Part shown: piece after piece, positions 37,492 to 48,957 of the stretch
How the letters are laid out: each line of letters begins with the position of its first letter
Numbering within the stretch: the first letter of the stretch is position 1
Assembly: GCA_951804985.1 (NCBI GenBank)
Contig: OX638132.1
Coordinates: 9,405,529-9,469,528 of the forward strand
Reading direction: 5' to 3'
DNA from: Dryomyza anilis
Lineage: Eukaryota > Arthropoda > Insecta > Diptera > Dryomyzidae
DNA length: 64,000 nt
The notes under the pieces: model-generated
What the model was told of the DNA's origin: nothing
Seen by the model: only the letters and a program-made list of their open reading frames with translations
Database searches by the model: none
Program-made: the position numbers and the translations under genes

Positions 37492-37772
37492 AAGGGTTTT
37501 TCAATAAGCTACAAAAGTTTTTTTCAAGGGTTTTTCAACAGGGACGGTACAAAAGTTTTTTCAAGGGTTTGCCATTTCATGATGGAAAGATATACGAGCC
37601 AACAACGAGTCGAAATTATTAAAATATACTACCGAAATTCGAATTCGTATATCTTTCCATCATGAAATGGCAAACCTTACTGAAGAGAAATGTCAAAAGA
37701 GCGGCAAGAGATATGGCGTCGTTTGCTGTCCCTGTCGCACTACTTTTGTAGCGTCCCTGTTGAAAAACCCTT
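37492..37772. mobile_element. Palindromic MITE derived from mariner rosa ends, copy B
   Basis: It begins AAGGGTTTTTCAATAAG after TA and ends GAAAAACCCTT before TA. Both arms are the transposon 5' terminal region, including the first codons of the transposase (CATTTCATGATGGAAAG), in opposite orientation. They meet at an ATTCGAATTCG junction near 37640. It has no coding capacity. The left arm also contains a partial duplication of the terminal repeat. Confidence 0.75.
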
Positions 37773-38245
37773 TATATAAGAATACATGTTTGTTCTAAAT
37801 TTCGATTTTGCACGTTCATAAGTAAAATTCTTTAAAGTCTTTAAGCTGGAATTGAATTTAACTTATATCTGAATGAATAATCTTTCATCGCATACCCACT
37901 TTTGCTGTCGAATACTGAGGAATCTCGCTGGTATCGTAATAACTGAATTAAGTCAATATATTTGATTTAGAACGTTCACAACTAAAAGTTCTTAAAGGTT
38001 ATTAAGACCTGGTTTTCACTATGCCATTTTGTGTCATATTTGTTTTATTTACATTATAATTGCGACGCAGAAACTCGAACATAAAACTGACACAAAATGA
38101 CATAGTGAAAACCAAGCATAAGCTGAGATTAATTGAAACTAATAGCTGAATGAATAGCCTTTTACCCCAACTTACAAGAAAAAAAAACTGTTCTATATAC
38201 TAAAATCCAAAAAAAACAAGAACAAGTTCAGCATTTTATTATTTT
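37773..38245. other. Non-coding stretch with a local inverted repeat
   Basis: CTGGTTTTCACTATG (about 38010) and its complement CATAGTGAAAACCA (about 38100) form a hairpin around ACAAAATG-type sequence. Nothing else was recognised. Confidence 0.4.
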
Positions 38246-38246
38246 T

Positions 38247-38870
38247 TTCGGTCAGTAGTAAATTTAAATTTAAAAAATTAAGGGGTTTTTTCCCAGACGA
38301 TTATCGAATGTTTGTCAAATTGTTACATGTTTATTATTGTAAACTAGTACAAATGCAAATATCCTTTATAATACTTTGCTTCATTCATTAATTTTAATAT
38401 AATTCAGTTTTTAATTTTTTTTCAGTAAGTAGTAAATTTAAATTCAAAATTAGGGGTTTTTGTCTAGACGGTTATCGAATGTTTGTTAAATTTGTACATT
38501 TTTATTATTGTAAACTAGTACAAATTCGAATATTCTATACAATACTTTGTTTCATTCTTTAATTTTAATTCAAATATTCTATACAATACTTTGCTTCATT
38601 CTTTAATTTTAATATAATTCAGTTTTTAATTTTTTTTCAGTAAGAAGTAAATTTAAATTCAAAATTAGGGGTTTTAGTCTAGACGGTTATCGAATGTTTG
38701 TCAAATTTGTACATGTCTATTATTGTAAACTAGTACAAATTCAAATATTCTATACAATACTTTGTTTCATTCTTTAATTTTAATATAATTCAGTTTTTAA
38801 TTTTTTTTTTCTGTAAGTAGTAAAATTAAATTCAGAATTAAGGGACGGTTAGACGGTTATCGAAATCTGT
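38247..38870. repeat. Tandem array of about 175-bp units
   Basis: Three and a partial fourth copy, each with CAGTAAGTAGTAAATTTAAA, GACGGTTATCGAATGTTTG, TTATTGTAAACTAGTACAAA and TTTAATATAATTCAGTTTTT. The second copy has an extra internal duplication of about 40 bp. No open frame. Confidence 0.8.
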
Positions 38871-38949
38871 CGATTTTTATTTTTACTATCTTAAAATAAT
38901 ATTTCATCAATTTGTAATTAAAAACGCATTCAAAAATATTAACTAAATA

Positions 38950-39267
38950 ATAATAATAATAATAGTTTGGCGCTACAGTCCTGTATAGAACTTCGGCCGA
39001 GCTCTCTCACCATTTTGAGCTGTGCGTGTTATATTTGTACTCAAAGTGGTGGGACCTACAGTTTATTGCCGAATCCGAACGGCGGGTGAGAGCTTTTTCA
39101 TAGGCAATGGTTTTACTCTCGTAGGTTTGCCATTTACTGACGAGAGGTAGCTCGGTATAGAAAATGTTTCTATGAAAAGATGTTGTTAGCCCCAGTCCAG
39201 TCTTGAACCGGGGACCTTTCGGCTCGCAGTCCAACGCACTAACCACTGAGCTACCGCGGCTACCGCT
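38950..39267 (-). mobile_element. tRNA-derived SINE, copy 2
   Basis: On the minus strand the head has box A TAGCTCAGTGGTTAG and box B GGTTCAAGACTGG. The tail is a (TTA)n run. The flanking duplication ATTAACTAAATA lies at 38938-38949 and 39268-39279. The frame reading SRGSSVVSALDCEPKG is the usual translation of this tRNA-like head, not a protein gene. Confidence 0.9.
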
Positions 39268-39284
39268 ATTAACTAAATACATAA

Positions 39285-41070
39285 ATAAAAAGATAGAGTT
39301 TTGGCCGATGAAAAACGTTTGTGTACATTTGCTTTTTCTATACTTTTGTTTTCGATATTTTTTTAGGTTTCGGCATTATATTTTTCTACTTTTCGGTCTA
39401 CCGTATTTTTAGTTTCGATATTGAAATTTATACCCGAAGCCTGAAATTTTCATATAGAATATATAAAATAGTAAGTTGAAATTATGTTGATTTTTAGTTC
39501 AATTTTTATTTTTGAGAATTCAAATTACTTCTAGTCAACAAAATATTAATAAAAAAAAAAACACACCATCACAAAATTGTTGTTATTTCTGACGTGAAAT
39601 CACCCTCATACATGCTAATTAATGTTAAAATCAAAAATCATTGATCTCACACGTAAACTGATATCCGTTCAATACTCTTATTCAAGTCAAATATCATTTC
39701 CTTTGCATACTTATTTTAACAAAGTGCCACAATAAATATTTTATAATCGGTAATAAATAGAGAGCATTTTATTCAACAATATTTAGTAAGGTAGTACCTC
39801 TCTCTAAGTTTATGAAACACTTGAAGGTTCGTTAACAAGCATGAAAACTCTTTGGACTAATGAAATATATAAAATTTGAATTAAATGAGACGTCGTCGTC
39901 ATCATCATCAATTATCAAGCGCTGTCATGAAATGGTAAAAAATGATAATTTTTAAAATTGAAAAATTGCATTATATAGCAGCTATATGAGCTATATAAAC
40001 ATACTTACCTACTGCTTATTCGTATAATTGTAGACAGCACACGATACGATTAAGATTGTTAAACACAATTAAAATACAGAAAAAACAACAAGTATCAATT
40101 AAAATATATGCGTTTTTGATGAACAATTTATGTATTCTAAATGCATTCAAAAAATATTGTAACAATAAGAAAAATTATGATATACTATATAAAATTACAA
40201 CAGACAGAATAAAACATTTAAATATGCGTTTTATTAAAATATTAAACAACAACAACAAAAAAATTTTAGAATTATCTCTTTTATTATTTTCAATTTTTCT
40301 TTAATAAGTTTAATCGCATTTCTTAATAACTCTTATACTATATAAAACAGTTCTACTTCGCTTGCACACAACATTGCTATAATCAGTCGTATCATTTCAT
40401 TCATATTCTGTACAGCATTTCTTGAACATTGCTCGTAGCGTTGTTATAATCATTAACATTTTTGGTATTGGATCATGCATTTAAAGTTCAATACATTGTA
40501 CTCTACTAAAACATATAAAGCCATCCCTATTAAAAAAAAAAATAAAAAGAATTATTTACTAAAATTTGGTAGATTTGTGAAATTATTCTTTGTACACATG
40601 AGAGAGTCTTAAATATTCCGCCTTGCAGTTTTTCTAGATAAGGTAATAGTTTTTGGTGCATTATAAGATTGTAAAATTTGATACAACAAAACTAACTATA
40701 TCATGTACCCTGCAACCATTTTGTATCGCGGATGATATGCGGAATCATATTACCTTGGTGATACATGGTATCGCGGAGACAGTCATTTTCTTTACTTTGG
40801 AAGAAACCTCCTTCGGGAGAAAATGAAGCCACGAGCGTGATACTTCAAAACATAAAATATATGATATCGCGCATTTGTTTCTCAGACGATAATAATATGC
40901 TAACGCCAAATACTCGCGCGGTAGAGATAAATATGATATCGTAAAATTAACGTATAAATATCATTCAGATCATAAAAATACGATATCGCAGAATTACGTA
41001 AGATACAAATATATCACATTAATCACTAAGAATATAAATAAGGGATGCCACATATTAAACAAAAGATCGT
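39285..41070. other. AT-rich intergenic stretch
   Basis: Scattered GATATCGCG-type and TTTCGATATT simple motifs. No gene supported. Confidence 0.45.
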
Positions 41071-41210
41071 ATAAGCTACAGTACTGAAGAACTTAGGCCG
41101 CGATTTTTCACCATATGAGTTGTGCGTGTTATAATTGTACTCAAATGGGTGGGACCTACAGTTTAATGCCGAATCTAAACGGCGGGGTGAATGCTTTTCT
41201 TAAGCAATCG
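41071..41210 (-). repeat. Old SINE fragment
   Basis: It is a diverged match to the body of the SINE (GTGCGTGTTATAATTGTACT, GGTGGGACCTACAGTTTA, GCCGAATCTAAACGGCGG), lacking the tRNA-like head. Confidence 0.7.
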
Positions 41211-41799
41211 CAAATAAATAATAAAATATTTTTAATAAACTCGATCAAATTTTCAAAAAAAAAATTTACAAAATTTGTACATCTTTCTTATGTCTACAAC
41301 GCGATATAAATAAGAAATATCTCCCAAAAACCATTAATACGCTACAATTATGATATCGTAAAAGTTTTTTCCAATTACCCTATCTTCTAAATGTTTGCAG
41401 GGTATTTTTTAATTAATTAATATTTATAGATCAGAGACGGGACCTTGTAATTGAGAATTGATTTTGAATTGAATTGAGCAAAACAAATTCTATTTCAAAA
41501 ATAAAAAATTAGAATTGAAGCAAAGTAATTCACTTCAAAAAAAAAAATATAAATAAATTTGAAATTTTATTTCAATTCAAATTTGTTTTTTTTTTACATT
41601 GTAAAAGATCGAAAAGACCCAATAAAATACTTGACTTTACTTTGAAATAATTGAACAAAGTATTTCAAATTAAAAAAAAATTGAATTATAAATACTCAAT
41701 TCAACTTATTGCTTATAAATACTCAATGCCATCAAAAATTGAATTGATTTGATATTTTATTAGATTCAAGTGGTGATAATTTCCATGTGAACTTCCCAC

Positions 41800-42490
41800 T
41801 CCGATGTATCATTGGACATTTTTGGTTGAATTTGTTCCAATGTATACAGATTCACATCCTGATGCGGTCCAGCTGTTCAAATGGACACAGATAATATTCA
41901 AGTACGTCATTGGAATTTTATGTGTATCTGTTCCAATGTGCATAGGTTCACAGCCAAGTGCGTCATTGGAACTTTTTTTGGATGGATCTGTTCCAGTGAG
42001 ATTACAGAAGCACCCAAGTGCGTATGTGGAACTTATTTGGATGAATCTGTTGCAGTGGGATTACAGAAGCACCCAAGTCCTTGGAACCAATTTGTCCAAA
42101 AAATGTCCAATGACGCAGTTAGGTTCTGGCGAAATCCCAATGGAACCTATTTGTTCAAACAAATGTCCAATGACGCAGTAAGGTTCTTGCCAAATTCCAA
42201 TGGAACCAATTTGTCCAAAAAAAAGGCCCAATGACGCAGTTAGGTTCTGGCGAAATCCCAATGGAACCAATTTGTCTAAAAAATGGCCAAATCCCAATGG
42301 AACCTATTTGTCCAAAAAAAATGTCTAATGACGCAAACGGGTTCTGGCCAAATCCCAATGGAACCAATTTGCCTAAAAAAATGTCTAATGACGCAAACGG
42401 GTTCTGGCCAAGTCCCAATGGAACCAATTTGTCCAAAAAAAATGTAAAATGACGCAGTAGGTTTTGGCTAAATCCAAAAATATAACTCAA
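41800..42490. repeat. Tandem array of about 60-bp units
   Basis: The right half (42095-42470) has about six copies of a unit containing TCCAATGACGCAGTTAGG, TTCTGGCGAAATCCCAATGG and AACCAATTTGTCCAAAAAA. The left half holds older, diverged units (GCGTCATTGGAA, GATCTGTTCCA). All long open frames on either strand are translations of the repeat (NPNGTNLSKK; VPLGFGQNPFASLDIF), so no gene is called. Confidence 0.85.
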
Positions 42491-42499
42491 TGACGGACC

Positions 42500-43270
42500 T
42501 AGATGCGTATCTAGTCCCACATGAAGGGATTCACCCAAAAAAAAAAAAGAATCTGTGGCTAATTGGTGCAGATTCAACAAAAAACGTGGAATGATCCACA
42601 TAGATGCCCCTTAAAACAGATTCAAATATGCTGGCCCGGGTGCAAAAGATTTACCGAAAAATATCCTATGATGCACCTGGATGCAATTCTGTGCCATTGA
42701 AATACATTCAAGCCGAAATGTGGTGCGTGCCACTTCAATATCAATGCATTTGTATTTTAAATAGAATTGATCAATTCCAATTCATGTTTGTTGCATTGAA
42801 ATTGATCAATGCCAATTTATAAAATTTCAATTGAATTAAATAAAAGTATTTCACTTCAATTTTTTTTGAATTGGAATTTGTTTACTCAATTCAAATGAAA
42901 TGTTTTTCGAATTGAAATACTTTTTTTAAATGACATTTAAATAAATAGAAATGAAATTATTTGAAAACAATTTCAATTCATGATCAAATTTAACTTGAAA
43001 AATAATGAATTAGTCCCATGTCTGATATACATGAAATTAATACATATACATGAACCATAAGATCAATGGTCGTACCATTAAGTTCTTAATGGGGTATTTT
43101 AACTTAATTAAAAATAGTTATTAAAAATTACACCGTGCGATAGGCATCGAAAAACAATTAATATCTTCATTTATAGATTTTTTATAACACTTATATATTT
43201 TATTCCGACTTCTATTTGCAAATTATCATTTACGTACCTTGACCTACTTTTGTAATTAAAACTCAGCATC
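42500..43270. other. AT-rich intergenic stretch with TTCAATT simple sequence
   Basis: Degenerate AATTGAATT/TTCAATTC repeats flank the 60-bp array on both sides (41.45-41.76 and 42.74-43.02 kb). Confidence 0.45.
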
Positions 43271-43271
43271 T

Positions 43272-43515
43272 ACACCCAGAAAAAAAAAACTATATAAATA
43301 ATAGTTTTTTTACTATAAAAAATAATCAATAGAATAAATTATTATTTTAATCGGAAAATACCATTAAATACTAGAAAATACCATTAAATACTAGAAAATA
43401 CCATAACATTGCCATTGAGTCTATATGAAAGTATATATTTTTTATATACTATTAAATCAATAATTGTCCTATTGACTAATTTTAATGGGATTTCTGGGAA
43501 TTTTTTTCTGGGTGT
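43272..43515. mobile_element. ACACCCAGAAAAAA MITE, copy 1
   Basis: The terminal repeats ACACCCAGAAAAAA and TTTTTTCTGGGTGT enclose an AT-rich interior with a tandem CCATTAAATACTAGAAAATA segment. A sister copy is at 52559-52780. Confidence 0.8.
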
Positions 43516-43639
43516 ACGTAAGACTGTATAATTTTTTGAAGAACCATGAAGAAGATGTAGCTTTGTATAGGTTAATAATAACTAGAGTTATACGTCATTA
43601 TAAGACAAAAGTACATTCAAAATAAAACATGCATAAAAT

Positions 43640-46050
43640 ACACCAACAAAAATTCGTGAAATTTAATAAAAAAACATTCGTATATAGTACGAAAAAACTT
43701 TTGTAAAGTTACGAAATATATTCATGTTTAAATTCGTATATTTTTCGAAATCTTTTGTAAAAATAATCCACGAATTAATTCGTACATCTGACGCATAATG
43801 AACTCACACTATCTCTGTTACTCTCACATATAATTGTCATTGATTTCCGAATTTAATTCAATAAATTTACGTAAATGCCGACGCTGAAAAGAAAATTTGA
43901 GAGGTCTGTCTTGTTTTCTTAATTTGTTTGCTTTACGAATATCAAATTGTAAAATATACGAATGTATCGTAAAATAAAAAAATCGGGACGAATGTTGAGT
44001 TGTATTTACAATAAATCGTATATTTTACAAAATCTAAGTTTACGAAAAAGTATTTCGTTAATTTGTATACATTTTTTATTTTTTAAAAATTCTTAAAATA
44101 ACATCTCTTGTAAGTTAATTTACATATTTTTACAATTATTAAAAGAAATTGTGATCGATAAAAACCGTTTCATTTAAATTATAAAAGATTTTAACGAATC
44201 ATTTCCACAACAAATCGACCAAATTTAGTCAACTTTGTGATTTAAACCTATTGGATTTTTGTTATATTTATTTTGAAACTTTTTCGGACAACCCCTGAGA
44301 AACAGTGATCCAATGTTAAAGAAATGGGCCAAAAAATCACTTATGCATGGTGGTGGTTCATATAGAAATTCAATATTTATTGTCATTATTGCCAAGTATA
44401 TTTTCTATGAAACATTCTGAAATATTTTTCAAATCTTATGCAAACTGTATTCGAACGTTCGACGCAAAGAACAAGCGTTAAATGTAAAATTTACACAGAA
44501 TGCAACGTAAGAAGTACATGTTACAAATTTAGATTTAGGCGACTGAACGTTCTCCGGGAGATACATGATTTGGCTGTCAGTAAATAAATGAAACAACAAA
44601 TGAGGATCTTATTTCCAAAACGTGCTATGTGAAACGAAGATAAGTTTAGTAAAACCTGAATTATTGTTACTCAATGGTAGAATCAAATTGGATCAAATGT
44701 GTTTTCCACTCCTAATTTTTTCGTTATCTCGTTAGTATATTCTCTTTTTTTAAATAACTATTTTTGGGCCTTATATTTGTAAATTAAGACATTTTATTTT
44801 TAAGTGAATAAATAGCACGTTTTGGAAATGAGCTCCTCAATTGTAGTCACTCGATATTCAACCGATATTGAGAAATAATGTAGTCCATATCGTTGTCTCC
44901 GGAAAATACATGATCAGGCCTTATATATTTTTTTTTTAATAGAACAAAAAATAAATTATTCTATTTAATACTATATACATTTTTTGGTGACAAAATCTTC
45001 TCTATTTAACGATTCCTAATACAGAATGCTGGAAAAGTAGCAAAATCTGACTTGGCAACACCGATTCCAACACCTGCACGCTTAGTAAAGGGACTTCATC
45101 ATCAAAATAGCTAAACATGACTGATTATAAAATTATATAAAGGGTTGATATATTTTAGAAAAATGTTACTAAACAGTAGTATTAGGCTGTTATATTTGGT
45201 TCTGTTGCTTAAAGTTAATTTTACCATAGCAGATAGGGTCTGGTACGATAAGTCGGAATATCGAAACTAAAAATACCGAAGACAAAAATGTAGAAAATAA
45301 AAATTCCGAAACCTGAAAATGTCAAAACAAAAATGTCGAAAACCAAAATGTCGAAAAAAAAAATGTTGAAAACTAAAATGTTGAAAAACAAAATGTCGAA
45401 AATTAAAAAGTCGGCATAAAATGACGAAATCATTTGATGCCGAAAAAATGATGAAAAATGTCGAAAAAAACTCGAAGATAAAGATATTAAAAAATAACGA
45501 ATTCTAATTTTTAGCTAATTTAGGATTCATGCGGAGATTTTTAAATATGCTGCCTTCAAAATACGATCTTGGAATTTAGCTTCAACACTAATAAAAAATC
45601 AACAAAAATTTAGTTTTTTTTTTTAAGTACTTTTTTTAAGGACATGCAATTCGAAGTTCAAGGATAACCATTGGTCATATGTTCATGTTAAGAAGAATTT
45701 TCCAAAAGATTGATATTTCGGCATTTTAATTTTCGATCCTATAAAAAAATTGTTTTTGTATTTATAGGTTAAAAAATGTGTCGACATTTTCTAGCTTTAA
45801 AAATTTTTTCGACATTTTGTGATTCGGCCAGACATTTTTTCGGCGTTCTAAGGCTTTTATAATTTCGATATTTTAAGGTTTCGACATTTTTTTTCGATAT
45901 TTCGTACGGATCCCTTGCAGATATTAGCCTATTTATTAGCCTTAAATAAGTTAAATTTTTGTTATCAACATTTTTAATCTTAATTTCCAAAAATGATGAA
46001 CAGATCTAGAAAAACTATGAGTCACGGGTATTTAATTTTTATTTTTTTTT
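43640..46050. other. Non-coding stretch with diverged inverted repeats
   Basis: CGTATATTTTTCGAAATC-like sequences occur in both orientations at about 43.65-44.08 kb. GTCGAAAA minisatellite units lie at 45.25-45.48 kb in one orientation and at 45.77-45.91 kb in the opposite one. No gene supported. Confidence 0.45.
45250..45910. repeat. Inverted pair of GTCGAAAA minisatellite arrays
   Basis: Units of AAAATGTCGAAAAC (12-14 bp) lie at 45250-45480 and their complements (TTTCGACATTTT) at 45775-45910. About 300 bp of unrelated AT-rich sequence separates them. Confidence 0.55.
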
Positions 46051-46159
46051 TAGTAAAGGGTTTTTCAATAAGAGCGCTACAAAATATTTTTAAATAAAAC
46101 AAAAACGGTTTTGGATATCAATGAAATTCTTTATTCCTGTAAAAGTACGTTCGATGCCA

Positions 46160-47355
46160 TTATGTATGGAACTCGATTTCTTTTGCATGGCCACCACGGG
46201 CACGCTTGAAGAAGTCCAGACGCTGAACCCAATTTTCGACAGTTTTAAAGCATAAATCGGCCGATACTGCTGCAATTTCACGTTCGATATTCGTACGAAG
46301 TTCATCAATCGTCGCTGGCTTGTTGTCATAGACCATAGACTTGATGTAGCCCCACAGGAAATATTCTAACGGCGTCAAATGGCACGACCTAGGCGGCCAA
46401 TCGACTGGACCATTTCGTGAGATAACACGTTCTCCAAAATTGGTTTCCAATAAATTGATTGTGGCATTCGCTGTGTGGCTTGTGGCGCCGTCCTGTTGGA
46501 ACGACATGTCCTCCAAGTCCATATCATCCAATTGGGGCCAAAAATATTCGGTTATCATTGAACGGTAGCGATTCCCATTCACAGTAACGTGCCGATCTTG
46601 ATCATCACGGAAGAAGTACGGCCCAATGACGTCGCCGGCCCATAAACCGCACCAAACCGTAATTTTTTCGGGATGCAATGATGACTCATGGAGTACGTGT
46701 GGATTGCTGTCTGACCAATAACGCATATTTTGTTTATTGACGAAGCCATTCAGCCAGAAATGAGCCTCATCGCATTTGGGCTTTCTTCAACTGAAGCCTC
46801 AGCGGTAGCAATATTCTCGACACTACGGGCACTTCTTTGTCTCACTGGCACGGGAACATTTTTTACTGTGCCTGTGGATTCAAATTTTTCCACTAGACGG
46901 TCAATTGTTGATCTGCTAAGACGATTATAATAATAATAATAGTTTGGCGCTACAGTCCTGTATAGAACTTCGGCCGAGCTCTCTCACCATTTTGAGCTGT
47001 GCGTGTTATATTTGTACTCAAAGTGGTGGGACCTACAGTTTATTGCCGAATCCGAACGGCGGGTGAGAGCTTTTTCATAGGCAATGGTTTTACTCTCGTA
47101 GGTTTGCCATTTACTGACGAGAGGTAGCGCGGTATAGAAAAATGTTTCTATGAAAAGATGTTGTTAGCCCCAGTCCAGGCTTGAACCGGGGACCTTTCGG
47201 CTCGCAGTCCAACGCACTAACCACTGAGCTACCGCGGCTACGATTATGACGACCATAAATTGGACGTAGCGCTCTTAACGTTGAGGCCACTGACTCCGAA
47301 TTTCGGTAGTAAATTTTAATAATTTCGACTCGTTGTTGGCTCGTATATCTTTCCA
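46160..47355 (-). pseudogene. Mariner rosa transposase, deleted and interrupted
   Basis: The C-terminal two-thirds is open without a stop from 46726 to its TGA (188 residues), with SFQQDGATSHTA holding the second Asp and CHLTPLEYF at the third position. The conserved motif elsewhere is CDLTPLDYF, so the third catalytic Asp is Glu here. The first Asp region is lost with the 209-bp deletion. The N-terminal codons (MERYTSQQRVEII near 47350) lie beyond the SINE. Confidence 0.85.
46929..47239 (-). mobile_element. tRNA-derived SINE, copy 3, inside a mariner
   Basis: This is a full-length SINE with box A, a perfect box B (GGTTCAAGCC) and a (TTA)n tail. The host sequence ACGATTAT is duplicated at 46921-46928 and 47240-47247. 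The uninterrupted mariner copy 2 shows the same site as a single ACGATTAT, so the insertion is precise. Confidence 0.92.
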
Positions 47356-47479
47356 TCATGAAATGGCAAACCTTACTGAAGAGAAATATCAAAAGAGCGG
47401 AAAGAAATATGGCGTCGTTTGCTGTCCCTGTCGCTCTACTTTTGTTAGCGTCCCATTTGAAAAACCCTTTACATTCAGA

Positions 47480-48150
47480 ATATGTTCAATTTTCTCATGT
47501 GTGCTACTAAAAGTTAAATTTTGTCAGACGATGTTAAAATGAAACTAGATAACGAATAAGTTTTTCAAAATATATAAATTTAAGTGTTTTGTTTGTAGCA
47601 GCCACAAAACCCTTTGGATTATCGGTTTCGGTTCTGGTTCCAAGAATTTAAAATAGCGGTTCCGATTTCGGTTCCAACAAAAAAATAATTATATTGGTAT
47701 CGGTTCTTTGCAGTCATTGACAGAGACTAAAACCCTTTGGAATATCCGTTCTGGCTCCAAGATTTTTAAAATAGCTGTTCCGGTTTAAAACATTTTTTAA
47801 TAACGGTTCCGATTCTGGTTTCACACATTTTTTTAATAACGGTTCCGATTCTGGTTCCAAAAATCAAAACGGTTCTGTTACCGATTCTGATTTCTTTGTG
47901 GTCCTTGGTTTTTAGTTCTGGCTGCAGATACTGCAAATGTGTAAAACTCGGTAGAAAGTATTTTTACTAAAATTTTGTTGGTGAATAAAAATGTGAATTT
48001 GAATTGCGTGCAACTGAAATGACAGCTCTCAAAAAGCATGCACTAACCTAAAATATTCATTTTGAACATAACGACACACCCGATTCCAATTCTAAAAAGT
48101 GAGTTTTTTTAACTTTTTCATTCTATGTACACAATGTGTTTCATATTTGC
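47480..48150. other. Non-coding stretch with GGTTCCGATTCTGGTTCC repeats
   Basis: A degenerate array at about 47600-47900 of TTCCGATTCTGG units. No gene supported. Confidence 0.5.
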
Positions 48151-48152
48151 AG

Positions 48153-48197
48153 AATCCGCGCGCACTGTTACACTTTGCAAATCGATTAAAACAATAA
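48153..48197 (+). CDS. Candidate terminal exon, unidentified (weak)
   Basis: After the acceptor TTTCATATTTGCAG the frame reads NPRALLHFANRLKQ and then stops at TAA, in locally GC-richer sequence. Upstream exons were not found, and the protein is not recognised. It could be an alternative last exon of the same unknown transcript as 48559-48957, or chance. Confidence 0.2.
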   Translation, partial: NPRALLHFANRLKQ

Positions 48198-48558
48198 ACT
48201 AATTTAAATAGTTCCTCTTGGTTTTTGTAACATTAAAATACAGTGTCATTTTCGATTTGTCCTGCGCTTTAATTTCATTTCTTGTTCTTAATTGTAAAAT
48301 TAATTTGTTTTTTTTTTTTGTTTGAAATGTAGTCGATATAACTTTACTACCAAATATAATCGGAGTTTTCGGATACATTGTTGGATTTTTGTGATAATTC
48401 TCATTTGTGATCGAATGGCTCTTTTCATTGTGTTACTCTGTTCACTGTTGTTGACTTGTGTTACTCGGTATATTAGCTTTCAAATGAATTGCCAATTTAA
48501 TAAGAAGAAACGTGTTGAAAATCAGTTTTGTCCATTTTTTACATTTTTAAAATTGCAG

Positions 48559-48957
48559 ATGGTTTTGCGGATGCTGTAGCAGCTGGTGGTTGCTACTTTT
48601 CTAAAGAGTTTTCTTTAGAACTGAACGCGGTTGCTGAAGGTAATGATGCTAAATGATTCTTGCAAAAGCAATAAAACAATTTTTATGATTTCCTTTTTTT
48701 GCATTGCCGCCCCCCCTCTTTTTTTCTGATTGTTTCTTTGAGTTTGAATTCGTCAAGTGTATTTTTTAAGGCAAGCTTTTGCTTTTGAGCTAAATAGTAG
48801 CGCGTTTGATTTTATTACTATTTTTTTGAAAAACAATTTGTTATTTATTAAATTTATTTGATTCACTATAACACAAAATTCTTTTGCAGAAAAAAAGAGA
48901 AGAAGAAGAAGTGAAGTGCAACTTAAACGCATAGCTGCCAACACAACTATATTTTGA
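48559..48957 (+). CDS. Candidate pair of 3' exons of an unidentified gene (weak)
   Basis: Exon 48559-48639 follows the acceptor AAAATTGCAG and ends at GAAG before GTAATG. One frame reads GFADAVAAGGCYFSKEFSLE. Joined in phase to 48890-48957 (acceptor CTTTTGCAG) it continues EKKRRRRSEVQLKRIAANTT and ends IF and TGA. Another acceptor lies at 49032. A poly(A) signal AATAAA occurs near 49908. Support is limited to splice consensus, phase agreement and composition. No upstream coding exon was located. Confidence 0.25.

Larger units (their letters stand above)
46056..47469 (-). mobile_element. Mariner rosa copy 3, both ends present, carrying a SINE
   Basis: Both terminal repeats are present (AAGGGTTTTTCAATAAGAGC on the left; the right end reads as AAGGGTTTTTCAAATGGGAC in complement), flanked by TA. 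Relative to copy 2, about 209 bp of the N-terminal transposase coding region are deleted (junction near 46772, TCATCGC joined to ATTTGGG). A 311-bp SINE is inserted at 46929-47239. It is the only rosa copy here with both ends. Confidence 0.88.

Noticed and set aside
41800..42490. CRISPR-like array
   Set aside because: The units are contiguous tandem repeats without unique spacers, in a eukaryotic genome.
41804..42601. Long repetitive-peptide frames on both strands
   Set aside because: Frames follow the 60-bp tandem unit, with no start context, splice sites or domain.
48322..48579. 85-codon hydrophobic frame as a membrane protein gene
   Set aside because: It runs across a good splice acceptor at 48558 and is AT-rich with Phe/Leu/Ile/Cys composition typical of chance frames here.
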